A stretch of DNA of 64,000 nucleotides from Hemicordylus capensis (taxonomy: Eukaryota; Chordata; Lepidosauria; Squamata; Cordylidae), in contig NC_069659.1 of NCBI RefSeq assembly GCF_027244095.1, positions 355,174,750-355,238,749 on the forward strand, given 5' to 3'. Both the position numbers and the translations under genes were made by a program. Shown here one piece after another: positions 42,531 to 54,540 of the stretch. Position 1 is the stretch's first letter. Each line of letters begins with the position of its first letter. Below the pieces are notes generated by a model. The model searched no databases, had not been told where the DNA came from, and saw only the letters and a list, made by a program, of their open reading frames with translations.

Positions 42531-43236
42531 ATGCCACCATAGCTCCGTGGTAAAACATCTGCTTTATATCCAGAAGGTCCCAGCCTCAGTCCTTGGTGTC
42601 TCCAGACAGGGCTGGGAAAGACTCCTGCCTGATACCTTGGAGAGCTGCTGCCAGTCAGTGTAGACCAGGCCTGCACAACTCAAATGACCTGGCGGGCCGA
42701 AACCAACTGTGACTTGGTTCATGGGGGCCGAGGTCAATTCCTAGGGTGCTGATTATTAGAATAACACTTAATATCAATCAATCAACCAATCAACCAAATT
42801 AAAGAGAAATGAATTAAAAATGAATTTAGTCAATATTTAACTTTTGATGTTCTGGCAGACCAAGATTGATTTAAATTAATATGAAATAAAATTCATTCTA
42901 ATAATATAAATATTATACAATCTGTACAAAATACATAATAAAATGCATTGTTCTTCCTTTCCACCTCTGCCAAATCATCACACAAAACATGGAAGAGAAC
43001 TTCTTCTCATAATTTTGGAAAAGAAGGGAGAAGGGGAAAGAAAGATGGAAAGGATGCAGCAGGAGGCTTGGCCTGAGAGTGAGCGAGAGCGAGAGAGAGA
43101 ATGGAGCAGTCTTGATGGGAGAGAGAGAGAGAGAGAGAGAGACTTAACTGTGCAGGCGCACTTTGCAGTTGGGAAGCAACGCTGGGCCAATTATACCTGA
43201 CTTGATATAAGGCAGCATCCTATGTTGACAGGTGCA
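42531..43236 (+). repeat. tRNA-headed SINE sharing its body with the 5S-headed SINEs, interrupted
   Basis: Head CATAGCTCCGTGGTAAAACA, then CAGAAGGTCCCAGCCTCAGT, body GACAGGGCTGGGAAAGACTC and CCTTGGAGAGCTGCTGCCAG. It breaks at about 42667 and the last part (ATAAGGCAGCATCCTATG) is at about 43208-43228. The insert begins CAGGCCTGCACAACTCAAA and contains a GA microsatellite (43085-43142). Confidence 0.7.
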
Positions 43237-43239
43237 GCA

Positions 43240-44190
43240 CTGCTCAGGTTCTGGCTTCTTTGGGAGGATTGCTCACTGAAGGCTGATTTGTCTCTGATTA
43301 AAACAACAACAACCAAATATACAAGCTGCACATCAGATGGAGCTGAAGTGAGAGCACTCCTACAAGCAACAACAGATTATATCAGGTCCCCAAAGAAACA
43401 TTTCTCCCCCCTAAGGTGCTTTCCATCAGTTTTTATCTCCCTTGCTTCTCTCAGCTTCTCCCTTCAGTCTCTGTCTGTCTCACTCACATCTTGCTTGGCT
43501 GCTATTTTTACACCAAGGATTCTCATCTTGGGCCCCCAGATGTTGGATTACAAGTCCCAAAGATAAACAATGTGTACTGGGATCTCTATATCAGAGAAAC
43601 ATAAACCAAACCGATCCCCACCATATTATACAAAGAACATTTAATAAAGAATATGTAACAGGCACTAATGATGTAAGGGAATAGTAACAAAATATCCTTT
43701 CTATTAACATGCAAAATTGTACAGAACTAGAAATACACAAGATGGAACAAAGTCTGATTCAACCTAAGATGTCACTTTAAGGAAATCACACTTAAAGAAC
43801 CAAATGGAGCTATTCACACAACTGGTCAGATTACAAATGCCACCATCCCCACAATAAAAATCAGCAGATTATAGCATCAGCTGTTGTGGGCCAGACCCAC
43901 TTTACCAGGTGCATAAAGGTGTGTCCTCAGCTGGAGGATCAACACTTCAGCTGAGATGAAAGTTCTTACAGCAAAACACTTGCCTCAGAATTGGGTGGAC
44001 AGGGGTGGGAGGGTGTGTGGAAGAGGGCTGGGATGAACATTCTCCAAGGATAAGTTTTGGCTGAATATTTGAGGCGTGGAGCAAAAGAGATGATAAAATC
44101 TGCTTGCCTTTTTCACCGCCAGTTTCATAGCAAGAGTGAAAGATTTTTTAATTTTTTTCAGGATCTTTTAACTGGGGATTTACAGGGATT
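43240..44190. other. No recognisable gene; one MITE arm at about 43512-43562
   Basis: An arm of the palindromic hAT MITE family (GGATTCTCATCTTGGGCCC) is present. The rest is unassigned. Confidence 0.4.
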
Positions 44191-44194
44191 GAAA

Positions 44195-44738
44195 CAATAG
44201 GCTTTTAGTGTAAGCTCTGCCTCTGCTAACTGAGCAAAGAGACACATTTTAAAGTGGCAATTCTCTTCTGTTTCTCAGGGGGACAGCAACAGGCCCTATC
44301 CAACCCCAGCACAACATCCCTACAGTGGCTGTTGGAATTATTGATCTGCATATGGAGTGATAAAAATATGTGGAGAACAGTAAGAGTTAAAATATGATGC
44401 TTAAATTCAGAATTTCTTTTTAAAATACCCACCAAATCATTTAAACCTCTCATATCCACTCCCTAACCCTAACCCTAACCCTACCCCTGCTAACTGGGCA
44501 AAGAGGCACCTTTTACCGTGGTGATTCTCTTTATTTTAGCAGGGGGAGAGTAACTGGCCCTATCCACCCCCAGCACAGTACTTCCAGTGACTGTTGCTGG
44601 TGTGTGTCTTATGTTTCGTTTTAGAATGTGAGCCCTTTGGGGACAGGGATCCATCTTATTTATTTGTTATTTCTCTGTGTAAAACGTCCTGAGCCATTTT
44701 TGGAAGGGCGGTATAGAAATTGAAATAATAATAATATC
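44195..44738 (+). repeat. Two L2-type LINE tail fragments around a telomere-like array
   Basis: The first fragment (44195-44345) and the second (44487-44738) cover overlapping parts of the same tail family (CTGCTAACTGAGCAAAG and CTGCTAACTGGGCAAAG; CCCAGCACA). The second runs on to GGAAGGGCGGTATAGAAATT. Confidence 0.65.
44461..44485. repeat. Short interstitial telomere-like repeat, (CCCTAA)4
   Basis: Four tandem CCCTAA-type units, the last ending CCCTAC. A shorter run of two to three units occurs at about 37251-37265. Confidence 0.85.
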
Positions 44739-44739
44739 C

Positions 44740-45525
44740 AGGGGTTTTTTTTTTTCACACAGCAGGCTTTACCATGAGTTGGAAGTTGCCCCCCCAAACC
44801 AACACAAAAAGTGGATTTTTTTTTTTTACCCTGGATGACACTCAGGTGACACTCTTAACACACAATGAAAAACCTGAATCATGTGCAAAGTGCTCCCTGA
44901 TAGCTCGCAGGGATTTTGGGGGAAATCAGGCCAATGTGTAAATGCACAGCCTCCACTCCAGAGGAGATGAGAGCTAAAAGCCCTGTGTGAAAAATCCCCA
45001 GGTGTTAAAAAAAAAGCAGTGCATTCAGCTAATTTCAGTGGCAGGATTGTGTAGGCAAAATTCAGTTTCTGTAGGTCATCAGCAAGTATGACTTCCCATA
45101 AACACACCCACAAACTCTTCAAAATATGTAATAGATAAGGAATGGAATCAGAGCAGTATCTAGATGGTTATATGAAACATTTGTGCCTTGTGTGGAGTAT
45201 GGCAGAACTTGGCAGGTTGGGCAGCATCTACATAGTTGACTGGCTCTTATGTAACAAGTAGTGGTCACACTTTTGTCTGGTTTGGGAACTGAAATTTCTC
45301 TAAAGTGAACTTCAAATGATAACTTTAGGGTCCCCCCTGAAGAGAAACACTGGAGAATTTTCCCAGACTGTTTCTCTACATCTCTGGTTCTACCAGCACA
45401 ACATTGAACCTATATAGATGGAAAATTGTGCCACCTCAAATGCTGAATCCCACAGGGGACGTTGGCTGTGTAAATGACATATGTGCCATGCCATATTTCT
45501 CTACCACAATTGGCCCTCAAATAAA
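44740..45525. other. No recognisable gene; unclassified repeat shared with the hAT at 20962
   Basis: CCACTCCAGAGGAGATG and nearby sequence at 44950-45010 resemble CCATTCCAGAGGAGATG at 21775, so a common repeat is present. Confidence 0.4.
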
Positions 45526-45529
45526 CAAC

Positions 45530-45710
45530 AGCAGCACATATTTATATACCGCTTTTCAACAAAAGTTTCCAATGCGGTTTACATACAGAATCAATCAATA
45601 AATAAGATGGCTCCCTGTCCCCAAAGGGTTCACCATCTAAAAAGAAACAAAAGATAGACATCAGCAACAGGGATACTGTGCTGAGGGTGGATAGGGCCCA
45701 TGGAAAAGGT
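45530..45710 (-). repeat. L2-type LINE 3' tail
   Basis: Reverse tail: TATATACCGCTTTTCAACAA, AAAGGGTTCACCATCTAAAA, GGGTGGATAGGGCC. Confidence 0.7.
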
Positions 45711-46120
45711 AGAACAAAAAACATTAGATGTGTTGAATGCAACTGTAGCGCCTATGCACGTTAGACTTCAGATTGTAGTCACTTAAGGACAGGTTTCCTC
45801 ACGAGAGATAGATGCGCCGATGGCTTTCTGTGGGCTGGGAGGGGTGGGTGTGCTCCCTCTCCTCCCCCCGCCCACAATTCTCACCCCTCAGCCACTGCTG
45901 CCATGCACAGCTCTCAAGTACCCAACTCTCTCCCTCCCTCCTCCCATCTTCTGCCCTTGGCATGCACCTAGGCTCCCCATGTGTTCTCTCCCCACCACTC
46001 CTCCTCCCTGTTCTTCTGCGGAGGCTGTGCTCCTTGGTTTCTTTCTCTCCTTCCCTTCCTCCTCCTGCTGCCACAGCTGACCATGGCTCTCTCATGGGCG
46101 TAATCTCCCCACCTCCTCCT

Positions 46121-46200
46121 CAGGGGCGGAGCCACCATTGGGCAAATGGGTTCAAAGAGCCCGGGCCGCCGCGCCTTGCGGCCCCAACACACACACACAC
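46121..46200. repeat. hAT end fragment (CAGGGGCGGAGCCACC)
   Basis: One end only, with ATGGGTTCAAAGAGCCCGGG as in the complete element at 47360. Confidence 0.5.
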
Positions 46201-46339
46201 CCCACATCTGACGTCAGACGCTAGGGGCAGGGCCAGTGGGCCACTGCCAGCCTCACTCCATGCCTGCTTCTCCTCTTTCTCCACTGCCAAGAGAGCGAGC
46301 AGGGAGGCAAGCAGGGCTTAGGCTGGCAGTGTCTATACA

Positions 46340-47095
46340 GCCCACATTAGTTCTGGATTAAATAAAGTGAGTTAATCTCTCCCTTGTCCAAAGTGCCAGG
46401 AAGCTTTATTGATGGCAAGGGAAGCATTTTGTGAAGGCAATCAGTCCCCCCCAATGAAGGGGCTGCTTGCCTCTCCTTCTTGTGGTTCCCTCTCCCCCCG
46501 CCCCACTCTCCGCTTCCTGATTTTCTGAGAGCTTTTCACTCTTTCAACATAAAGGGCAACAAATTTGCTCCATGCACCTGCGATTAAAATTAAGCCACAT
46601 GGTATGATTCACTCTTTATTCTGCAAGCACATTTCCTAGAAGAAGGGACTGAGAAAAATGCTTCCGTTTCCTTGGAAGAAACTCTTTGCCTGCAGCCTGC
46701 ATATTGGGCTTTCGGGAAGGTGGGATATATGCCTGGGGTGTAAACATCATTTGGGGATGTTTGTGCTTTGCCTGACAGAGAAACACAGAAACACAGTCCC
46801 ACTTGGGAGACTGGCTGCTGAGAACAGCATTGCCAGATAGCCAAACAGGCAGTCATGGTGTGAAAAGGTTGTGGGCGTGGGTTGCCCCCCCCCCACATTT
46901 CCAGAGGAAATCTCCACTTTTAAAATGGTGATGGGAAAGGCCACTATTTGCCCTGGAAAGCCATTCCCAGTCGGAGGAATACTGGAGGAGATGGATCAAT
47001 GGTGTGACTCCGAATAAAGCAGATGATATTCACCAAGGGAAGTTTTCTCTCTGGGGGACGAAACCAAGGCTTCCGCCACAGCAGTCCCCATTGCA
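46340..47095. other. No recognisable gene
   Basis: Unassigned sequence. ORFs up to about 100 codons without motifs. Confidence 0.4.
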
Positions 47096-47102
47096 AAGCA
47101 GG

Positions 47103-47582
47103 GAGGAGAGCTGGTCTTGTGGCAGCAAGCATGAATGGTCCCCTTTGCTAAGCAGGGCCCACCCTGGTTTGCATTTGTATGGGGGACCACATGTGTGAGC
47201 ACTGTAAGATATTCCCCTTTGGGGGACGGAGCCACTCTGGGAAGAGCATCTAGGTTCCAAGTCCCCTCACTGGCAGCATCTCTGAGATAGGGCTGAGAGA
47301 GACTCCTGCCTGCAACCTTGGAGAAGCCGCTGCCAGTCCGTGGAGACAATACCAAGCTACAGGGGTGTAGCTATAATTGAACAGATGGGTTCAAAGAACC
47401 CGGGGCCCCCAGCTCCTGAGGGCTCCCCCCCAGCTCCCCCTCCCTATTTTCCTCATTATCTCCCTCACTCCGAGGGGCCTCTGGGGAGAAGGGTGAACAC
47501 GGGCCCCCTCTCCCCTAGCTATGCCCCTGCTGAGCTAAATGGTACAATGGTCTAACTCAGTAGAAGGCAGCTTCCTATATTC
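47103..47582 (+). repeat. 5S-headed SINE split by a hAT MITE
   Basis: Forward copy with the 5S-like head (TTTGCTAAGCAGGGCCCACC) and body to 47359. The end (CTGAGCTAAATGGTACAATG, GGCAGCTTCCTATATTCC) follows the MITE. Confidence 0.88.
47360..47529. mobile_element. hAT MITE, 170 bp, inside the 5S-headed SINE
   Basis: Ends CAGGGGTGTAGCTAT and CTAGCTATGCCCCTG. Flanks CCAAGCTA (47352-47359) and CTGAGCTA (47530-47537); the SINE consensus at this spot is CTGAGCTA, so the left copy has changed at two sites. Confidence 0.85.
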
Positions 47583-47584
47583 CA

Positions 47585-48200
47585 CGGAAACCCTGATTTG
47601 CTGATTCTAGAAGACTGCAGAAAAGTGACAGGGTTCTTTCCACCTCCCGAGAAGGAAAGCTAATCTCTTTATTTATTTGCAATATTATCAGCCGCCTTTT
47701 AAAAGATCATGATTCAGAAGGCAGCTCACAACAAAAAAACAATTCCTGCAAACGGGTGGAACAGGAGCAGCAGCGTGTGTAATGACATTGACACCATGAG
47801 AATCTCCACCTGTCAGCAGAGACCTGATGTCATGGGGTGGGTGGGTGGGTGGGCTGAGCTGGAATCCCACCCTTCAATTTTATTCTCAGAACATAAAGGG
47901 GGGGGGCATTTGGGCCTTGGTGGGAATGTGGATCAAAGGGGGCCCTACCAACTGTGGGAGCACTCACAAATGCCCCAATTTCCATAGAGTGGGCCAGTTC
48001 AAATGATGTTGCCAGCAGCACACACAAACTGGAAGGGGGCATGCCAAGAGCACAGTCTTCAGGATGCCCATCATGGACATCCTGACACGCCCCCAGCATG
48101 CCCCTAAGCAAGTGCTCCTGTTACGCACACCCCAGCCTTCATGGCCATCTCAACTCACATAATTTCCACTGAGTCAAATTCGGTTTGAATACAGGCATTG
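47585..48200. other. No recognisable gene
   Basis: Unassigned sequence. A (GGTG)n-like run lies near 47836. Confidence 0.4.
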
Positions 48201-48212
48201 TTTATATCAGCA

Positions 48213-48468
48213 ATAACCACCTAATGGTGCAGCGAGGAAGTAACTTGCCTGGGGAGCAAGAGGTTGCTGGTTCGAATCCGCACTGGTGTGTTTCCCAGAA
48301 AATGGGAAACACCTCTATTGAGCAGCAGCGATTTCGGGAGATGCAGAAAGGCAACATCTCATTCTGCACAGGAGATGGCAATGGTAAACCCCTCCTGTAT
48401 CCTACCAAAGAAAACCACAGGGCTCTGTGGCTACCAGAAGTTGACATGACTCGACGGTACAACTTTAC
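48213..48468 (+). repeat. Full-length Sauria/ACE-type SINE with perfect 12-bp target duplication
   Basis: Forward copy starting ATAACCACCTAATGGTGC with B box GGTTGCTGGTTCGAATCCGC and tail ACTCGACGGTACAACTTTAC. Flanked by TTTATATCAGCA at 48201-48212 and 48469-48480. Confidence 0.92.
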
Positions 48469-49014
48469 TTTATATCAGCAGCTGTGAAGAAGGAAATTGC
48501 ACCAAGTACAAAACTGGCCTTGCTGACTGTAGCCGTGGCTCTGAAAGCTAGATTAATGGAATCCTGAGTCCCACGTTAGTTACATTTATGTATTAGAGCC
48601 ATAGCTTAGGAAAGGATGAGCACAAACCTGTAACTTTTGTATTTCTGATATATGCTGCTGTTATTGCTCTTGGTACCTGGCATGGTCACCCTGTATGGAA
48701 AAATAGCCCAGTTGTGACCTTGCCCCACTTCTGCTCCCTTCCTAAATGCCTAAATCAAGTCAATAAAAGACTCAATGGCCAAAGGGCCAGGAAAGAGAGC
48801 AATAGTTGTTTGGCAGTTGGTGCTTATCAATCCAGGCTGAAGACCAGGGTGAGGGAGTGAATGGCAACAAATGTCCTGTACCAAGCCATGGGATGCAGGA
48901 GATCAGGAGTATAATGTGGAGCCATGTGTGGCAACCGGACCAGAGGGTGAGCCTAGGACAACTTTTTCTGTGCCCAGAAGGATGGCATCAGGAGGCCTCC
49001 TTCTTCATCAAACC

Positions 49015-49350
49015 CGCTGCCTATGAAGATCATCTGAGGCGGTCCGGTTGCGGTTGCCACCAGCTTGGTTAGTGGCGACTCAAAACCGGGCCTTTTCTAG
49101 AATTGGCCCAGGACTCTGGAACATGCTTCCTATGAAATTAGAGTTTCCCCTTCTCTGAATTTTTTTTTAAAAAGGACCAGAAAACATTCCAGTATAGCCA
49201 GGCTTTTAGTTTATAGTTTTCAAGTGTTGGGTTTTAGCGTTTGTATTTGTATTTTAAAAATTGTTATAATTGTGTCAATGTTTTAATGGTGTTTAGATTG
49301 TGAACCACCCAGGGACCTTTTTGTATGGGGCAATATAGAAATGGAAGGAA
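49015..49350 (+). repeat. L2/CR1-superclade LINE 3' end
   Basis: Encodes remnants of the LINE C-terminus (GGDSKPGLF and PRTLEHASYEIR-like) followed by a T-rich tail and GATTGTGAACCACCCAGGGA, ending in GGAA repeats. Confidence 0.6.
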
Positions 49351-49382
49351 GGAAGGAAAGTGGGCATAATTATACCCCTGAC

Positions 49383-49661
49383 CAGGCATGGCCCATGGAC
49401 GCGCCTCCAGGGGGGCGGCGGGCAGCATCTTTAAGTGTAAAAGGAGCCGGTGCTCCATGCCACCCAGCAGCCCCCATGGCGGGGAATCTCCTCCGCCACT
49501 CACCTGGCCGCTGGCAGGAGCTCGCTTCCGTGGGAGCCAGGTGAGTGGTGGAGGCAATTGCCCGCCACAGGGGCTGCTGGGCAGCACGGAGCACCGGCTC
49601 TGTTTACACTTAAAGAAGCTGCCCACCGCCTCCCAGGAGGCGCGTTCATGGGCCGCGCCTG
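49383..49661. mobile_element. Palindromic hAT MITE, 279 bp, perfect 8-bp target duplication
   Basis: Ends CAGGCATGGCCCATGGACGC and GCGTTCATGGGCCGCGCCTG, flanked by CCCCTGAC at 49375-49382 and 49662-49669. The body is one inverted repeat containing CTTTAAGTGTAAA and TTTACACTTAAAG. Confidence 0.9.
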
Positions 49662-50004
49662 CCCCTGACACATGTGAGGGCTGACCCTGCAAGATCATCA
49701 AAGGACAGGAGGAGTATAAGTCCTTGGAGTCTGGTCCAGATCATGAGAGGGAAGGTCCAGAAGACGCATCTTCACCCTCTCCAATGCTGCATCATTCTCC
49801 GCACCCTAGCTTTGTGCATCCCATCTTTCTTTGAACCCTAGCATCTTTAGTCAACAAGAGAAGCCATGAACTGACCATTCATTGGTTTCCCTGCCTCTGG
49901 TAACACTTCCTCACTCTCTCCTTCTCTCTGTTCCCCACTCTTCCCATACTTCCCTCTACCCTTCCCTTTAGTATATAGGCTCGCTTGTATTTAGGTTAGA
50001 AGGA

Positions 50005-50250
50005 TCCATTCATTCATTTCTATACCACCTGACACATTCCCATGTGCACATTCCCATGTGCATCCCTAGGCGGTATACATAAGTTAAGATAAAACAAACA
50101 TAAAAAGAGGATAAAAGGATCAAAACATTTGATATAAAACCTATTAAAATTAATGAAGAGCCTAAGAAAACATGTGTGTGTTAAGGAACTTTTAAAAAAT
50201 AGCCATAAATGGAGAGACTATGATTTTAACAGGGAGGGCATTCCGATCCA
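50005..50250 (-). repeat. LINE 3' tail
   Basis: Reverse tail with TTTCTATACCACCTGACAC, AGGCGGTATACATAAGTTAA and an A-rich section. Confidence 0.5.
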
Positions 50251-50329
50251 CATATGAACCTGTCCCCTTATCCCATGACTGCTACATCTACTCAAGAGTC
50301 TTTGGTGGGGAACTTTGAAAATAAAAATG

Positions 50330-51031
50330 TTAGTGTTATATTGCCCTTTATACAAATTATGGTGTGGCCACATCTGGAGTCCTGCATACAGCATTGGTCA
50401 CTGTATCTTAAGAAGGATACTGTAAAACAGGAAAAGGTTCAGAAGAGGGCAACCAAGATGATCAGGGGCCTGAAGCACCTTCAGCCTAACCTGGAGGCTA
50501 GGTAGGCTACAGCATCTGGGGCTCTTTACTTTGGAAAAGAGGCAAATAAGGGGAGACATGACTGAGATGCATAAAATTAAAAGTGGAGAGGGTGGACAGA
50601 GAGAAGTTTTTCTCCCTCTCTCCCAACACTAGAACCAGGGGTCACCCCATGAAACCGAAGTCCGGGAAATTTAGGACCATCAAGAGGAAGTGCTTTTTCA
50701 CACAGCGCATAATTAATCTATGGAATTCCTTGCCATGGGATGTGGTGATGGCCACCAGCTTGGATGGGTTTAAAAGGGGCTTAGACACATTCATGGAGGA
50801 CAGGTCTATCAATGGCTACTAGTCTGGTGGTTGTGGACCATCTCCAGCCTCAGAGGCATGATGCCTCTCAATACCAGTTGCAGGGGAGCAACAGCAGGAG
50901 AGGGGGCATGCCCTCACATTTTGCCTGTGGGCTCCGCAGAAGCATCTGGTGGGCCACTGTGTGAAACAGGATGCTGGACTAGATGGGCTTTGGGCCTGAT
51001 CCAGCTGGGCTGTTCTTATGTTCTTATGTAA
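50330..51031 (+). mobile_element. CR1 LINE ORF2 C-terminus and 3' end
   Basis: Encodes MVWPHLESCIQHWSLYLKKD, VQKRATKMIRGLKHL, FSLSPNTRTRGHPMKPKSGK and FFTQRIINLWNSLPWDVVMA, the end of CR1 ORF2. The 3'UTR follows with CTGGACTAGATGGGCTTTGG and ends in TTCTTATG octamers. 5' truncated, as usual for CR1. Confidence 0.9.
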
Positions 51032-51350
51032 TGTCTGCTCTGTGTCATCCATGGGTGCTTTTAAAAAACAACTAAATGCCTTTTTATTTGTTCAGGCTTT
51101 TACCCCTTAGGGGCTGCCAGGGCCTCTCAACTTTCCTGCTTCTTTTTGTCTTTTTTATGGTTGGGTTTTGTGTGTGTGTGTGTGTTTTATGGTTTTTACT
51201 GTTTAACTGATTTTAAGGATTTAAATGTGATTTTTAAATGGAGTTTTATTGTGTTTTAACTTTTGTAAACTGCCTTGGGATGTTTTATGAAAGACAGCAT
51301 AAAAATGGAACAATCAATCAATCAATCAATCAATCAAATAAAATAAACTT
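51032..51350 (+). repeat. LINE 3' tail with (AATC)n
   Basis: T-rich tail with TTGTAAACTGCCTTGGGATG and ACAATCAATCAATCAATCAA. Confidence 0.6.
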
Positions 51351-51604
51351 TCAACTCAATGCTAATTTAATCTGTCTGTCAAAGGAGACCAGGGAAGAAG
51401 AGTGATCAGTTCCTGGTGTTCACAAATTTGTACGTTCACAAATTCAAACCTCTGCCATAAATTTAAACCTGTGCAAAACTGCGGTTTCGTGTTACATGTG
51501 GATGTGGCTTGAGCCTTCCTACTTGCCAAGCATATGCTCTGCAACTACAGCTGCTTCCTGGATTCTGAGTTTCATGGAGAACTTTCAGCTCAATGCTAAT
51601 TCCA

Positions 51605-52100
51605 TCTGTCTATCAGAGGAGACAGGGAGCTTAGCCCACTTTCCAGTCATCGTGGGAACCATCGGGCTCACAGGCAAGCCCAGTGGTTCCAAAGCGGGTA
51701 ACCCACTAAAGTACCCCTCCTGTTAAATAAGGTTAGCAGAGCGAGCACTCTGCTAACTCTGTTTATTTGATCGTGTATTGCTGCATCACGGTTCCGTGCT
51801 GCGGCAACACACGAGGACACCCCCAACCAGGAGGCTGCAAGCAGCCTCCTGGGCTTGGGGGTCTCTCCAGGATGCCCCACGCGGCTGTGTGGGGCATCCT
51901 GGAACCTCTGGTGGCCTCATGGTCCCCGATCCCTGCAGCCCCCGCTGGCTCTTTAACAGAGCCGGCAGTCGTGTGAGCAGCCAATCCAGCCGCCCAGGGC
52001 TGCAGGAATGATTGTCTGCAGGAAGAGCGAGTTCAGCCCGCTCTCCCCGCAAACCCCATTCAGGCTCTTCATACTGATCGTGTGAGGAGCCTCAGTGTCT
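51605..52100 (-). repeat. GC-rich ACGATC-end repeat family, copy 4
   Basis: Shares CACGAGGACACCCCCAACCA, GATGCCCCACGCGGCTGTGT-type blocks and an end ACTGATCGTGTGAGGAGCCT with the family. Confidence 0.6.
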
Positions 52101-52204
52101 TTCCCCTGTGGATCGTGGTGGGGGGAATGGCAGCTGGCGGGATTGCTTTAAGCACTGCTGTCATCACCACTACTGCCAGCAGAGGCCCAGGATCTCCAGT
52201 TCAA

Positions 52205-52705
52205 AGAGAGTGGGGCAATTCTCACGATCGACAAAAAATCGGGCTAGGAAAGCCTAGCCCAATTTTTGTTGGTCGTAAGAACTACCAGGCTTGCAGCCGA
52301 GCCCGGTGGTTCTTGAGCGGGTAAACTGCTCAAGAACCCCTGCTAAAAAGCAGATTTGTGGAGCGAGCGCTCCAGCAGAACTGCTTTTTAGGCTCGTGAG
52401 TAGCGTGCTGCGCCTACTCATGAGTAGACCCCCGACTGGGAGGCGAAAAGCCGCCTCCCGGCTCCGGGGGTCTCCCCAATATGCCCTGCGCGCTCGTGCA
52501 GGGCATACTGGGGCTTGGGGGGCCGAGTGGCCCCCACTCCCCCACCCCCCACCAGCTCCATCATGGAGCCAGCCATTGTGTGGGCGGCCGATTCGGCCAC
52601 CAAGGGCTCTCTGCCGCTCGTCTGCGGGGAGAGCGGGCTTAGCCCGCTCTCCCTACAGTTTTTTAAAAAGTGGGTCTCACGGATCATGAGACCCACCTCA
52701 GTGTC
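52205..52705 (-). repeat. GC-rich ACGATC-end repeat family, copy 5
   Basis: Left end GGGGCAATTCTCACGATCGA followed by an inverted pair around ATCGGGCTAGG and CCTAGCCCAATTTT. Right end GTCTCACGGATCATGAGACC. It keeps the block GAGTAGACCCCCGACTGGGA. Confidence 0.65.
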
Positions 52706-52792
52706 TCCCACCAGGGACTCCCACCAGTCATAAAGGTAACCCATGCAGCAACTTTCAGCAAAGTTTGAGCCTCCCTGAAACTGCTCCTGTTA

Positions 52793-53155
52793 AGAACATA
52801 AGAACACAAGCATAGTCCTGCTGGATCCAGCCAAGGCCCAAGCAGCCCAGCATCCTGCCTCACACAGCAGTCAAGCAGGTGCACTCAGGAAGCCCCCAAC
52901 TGGGGGAAAGAGGGCAACAGCCCCTCCTGTTGGTGTCCCCTAGCTCCTAGCATTCAGGGGTATGATCCTGATGGAAATACATTACCGGGCTACTAAGGGT
53001 ACTAGCTGTCGACAGTCCTCTCCTCCTTGGGCAGGGGTGGGTGCAAGGGGACACCAACAGGAGGGGGTGTTGCCCTCTCCCCCCACCCACTTGTGGGCTT
53101 CCTGAGTGCACCTGCTTGGCTGCTGCTTGAAGCTGGATGCTGGACTTCTTCTCCC
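52793..53155. repeat. Two inverted fragments of a CR1-like 3' end
   Basis: 52793-52935 (reverse) has AAGAACATAAGAACACAAGC and CAAGCAGGTGCACTCAGGAA. 53030-53150 (forward) has GGGACACCAACAGGAGGGGG and CTGAGTGCACCTGCTTGGCT. They face each other as an imperfect inverted repeat. Confidence 0.6.
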
Positions 53156-53367
53156 ACCAGCTCCTCTTCTTTCTTACATCCTCCAGCTGGCTATTTCCTG
53201 GTTATCAAGCCCAAATAAATCCTATGGAACTATAGGCCAGGCCTAACTTTTGTTCCTGCTGTAGCACAGCACCAGCCCAAGAAATATGAAGCTTATACAG
53301 ATTACGGTTTCTTCTAGGCCAGAATTATCAGCTCTGTCTAGACATCAGAGATGGGTGAGCTTGCCTT

Positions 53368-53680
53368 CATAAGAACAGCCCAGCTGGATCAGGCCCAAGG
53401 CCCATCTAGTCTAGCATCCTATTTCACAAAGTGGCCCACCAAATGCCTCTAGGGAGCCCACAGGCCAGAGGTATGTGCACGCCCTCTCTCTTGCTGTTGT
53501 TCCCCTGCAGCTGGTATTGAGAGGCATCTTGCTGGACCATCCTTGCTGGAGATGGCCCACAGCCACCAGACTAGTAGCCATTGATAGACCTGTCCTCCAT
53601 GAATGTGTCTAAGCCTCTTTTAAACCCATCCAAGCTGGTGGCCATCACCACATCCCGTGGCAGATTCATTATGTGCACTT
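53368..53680 (-). repeat. CR1 LINE 3' end
   Basis: Reverse: CATAAGAACAGCCCAGCTGG, CCATCTAGTCTAGCATCCTA, and C-terminal coding remnants with CATCACCACATCCCGTGGCA. Confidence 0.8.
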
Positions 53681-53684
53681 TCAT

Positions 53685-54540
53685 GGCATGACTCCTTTAA
53701 AGCTGTCCCTGGGAAAAGCTACAGGGGGAGGAAGCTGACCACTGCTGGCTCCTATTAGAATAAGAGGATCTCCTGCAGGGGGTAGGCTTTTGAGCCACCC
53801 CCATTTTTTCCCAGGGACAGGCCTTCAATTTTTTTTAGAACTGGGAGTGGGAAGGAAGCCCACCCAACGGGGGGCTCTAAGAATAAGGGAGCCTTCCACA
53901 GGGGGTGGACTTTTTCTTGCTCTGTCACACCCATCTTTCCAGGGCTAGTTCTTCAAACCCATGAAGCCTTCTCCTGTTAGGACTGCATTCAAGCTGCTTC
54001 AGGGTCTTCTAATGCTCTCCCTCGCCTTTGAGGCGAGCCCCAAAGCTCATTCAAAGGCCTGAGTCTGGCAAACTTCAGTGGCATCCTTACCGGCAGTGAA
54101 TCTCCCAAGGCCCTGGAGGACTTTTAACTGTCTCCCCAAGGTCTCTGGAGAGGTCTTCCCCAGTTCAGCTGTCTACAGTCTTTTTAACTGGAAGTGCTAG
54201 GATCTGAATCAAGGGTCCTTTCAGCATGCAAAGCATGTGCCCTAACAACCAGCTGCAGCAAAAGTATGCAGAAGCAAGAATTCTATAGGGACTCACCATG
54301 GCTGCTGGTTCACTCTTCCTTCGGTCTCTCTGTCCTCCACTGCTGCCACATTCTTGCTAAAGCATCGATGACATCACAATGACCCATGCTAGTCTTCAGC
54401 CAGGGGTCATCACTTATAAGCTGGAGCAGTAGCCACATGGGAGAGCCCCCTTCCCCAACCTCTGGGAACCATCAGCTCCTTTCTGGAGGAGCAGGCTGGA
54501 GGACGGGGGTAGCGAGGAACATCCAGAGATACCCCTGACC
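53685..54540. other. No recognisable gene; upstream flank of the CKAP5-like gene
   Basis: No TATA box, CpG island or known repeat was identified. Any promoter or 5' non-coding exon of the CKAP5-like gene would lie here or further upstream. Confidence 0.4.

Noticed and set aside
44461-44485. Chromosome end or true telomere
   Set aside because: Only four units, with ordinary repeats on both sides.
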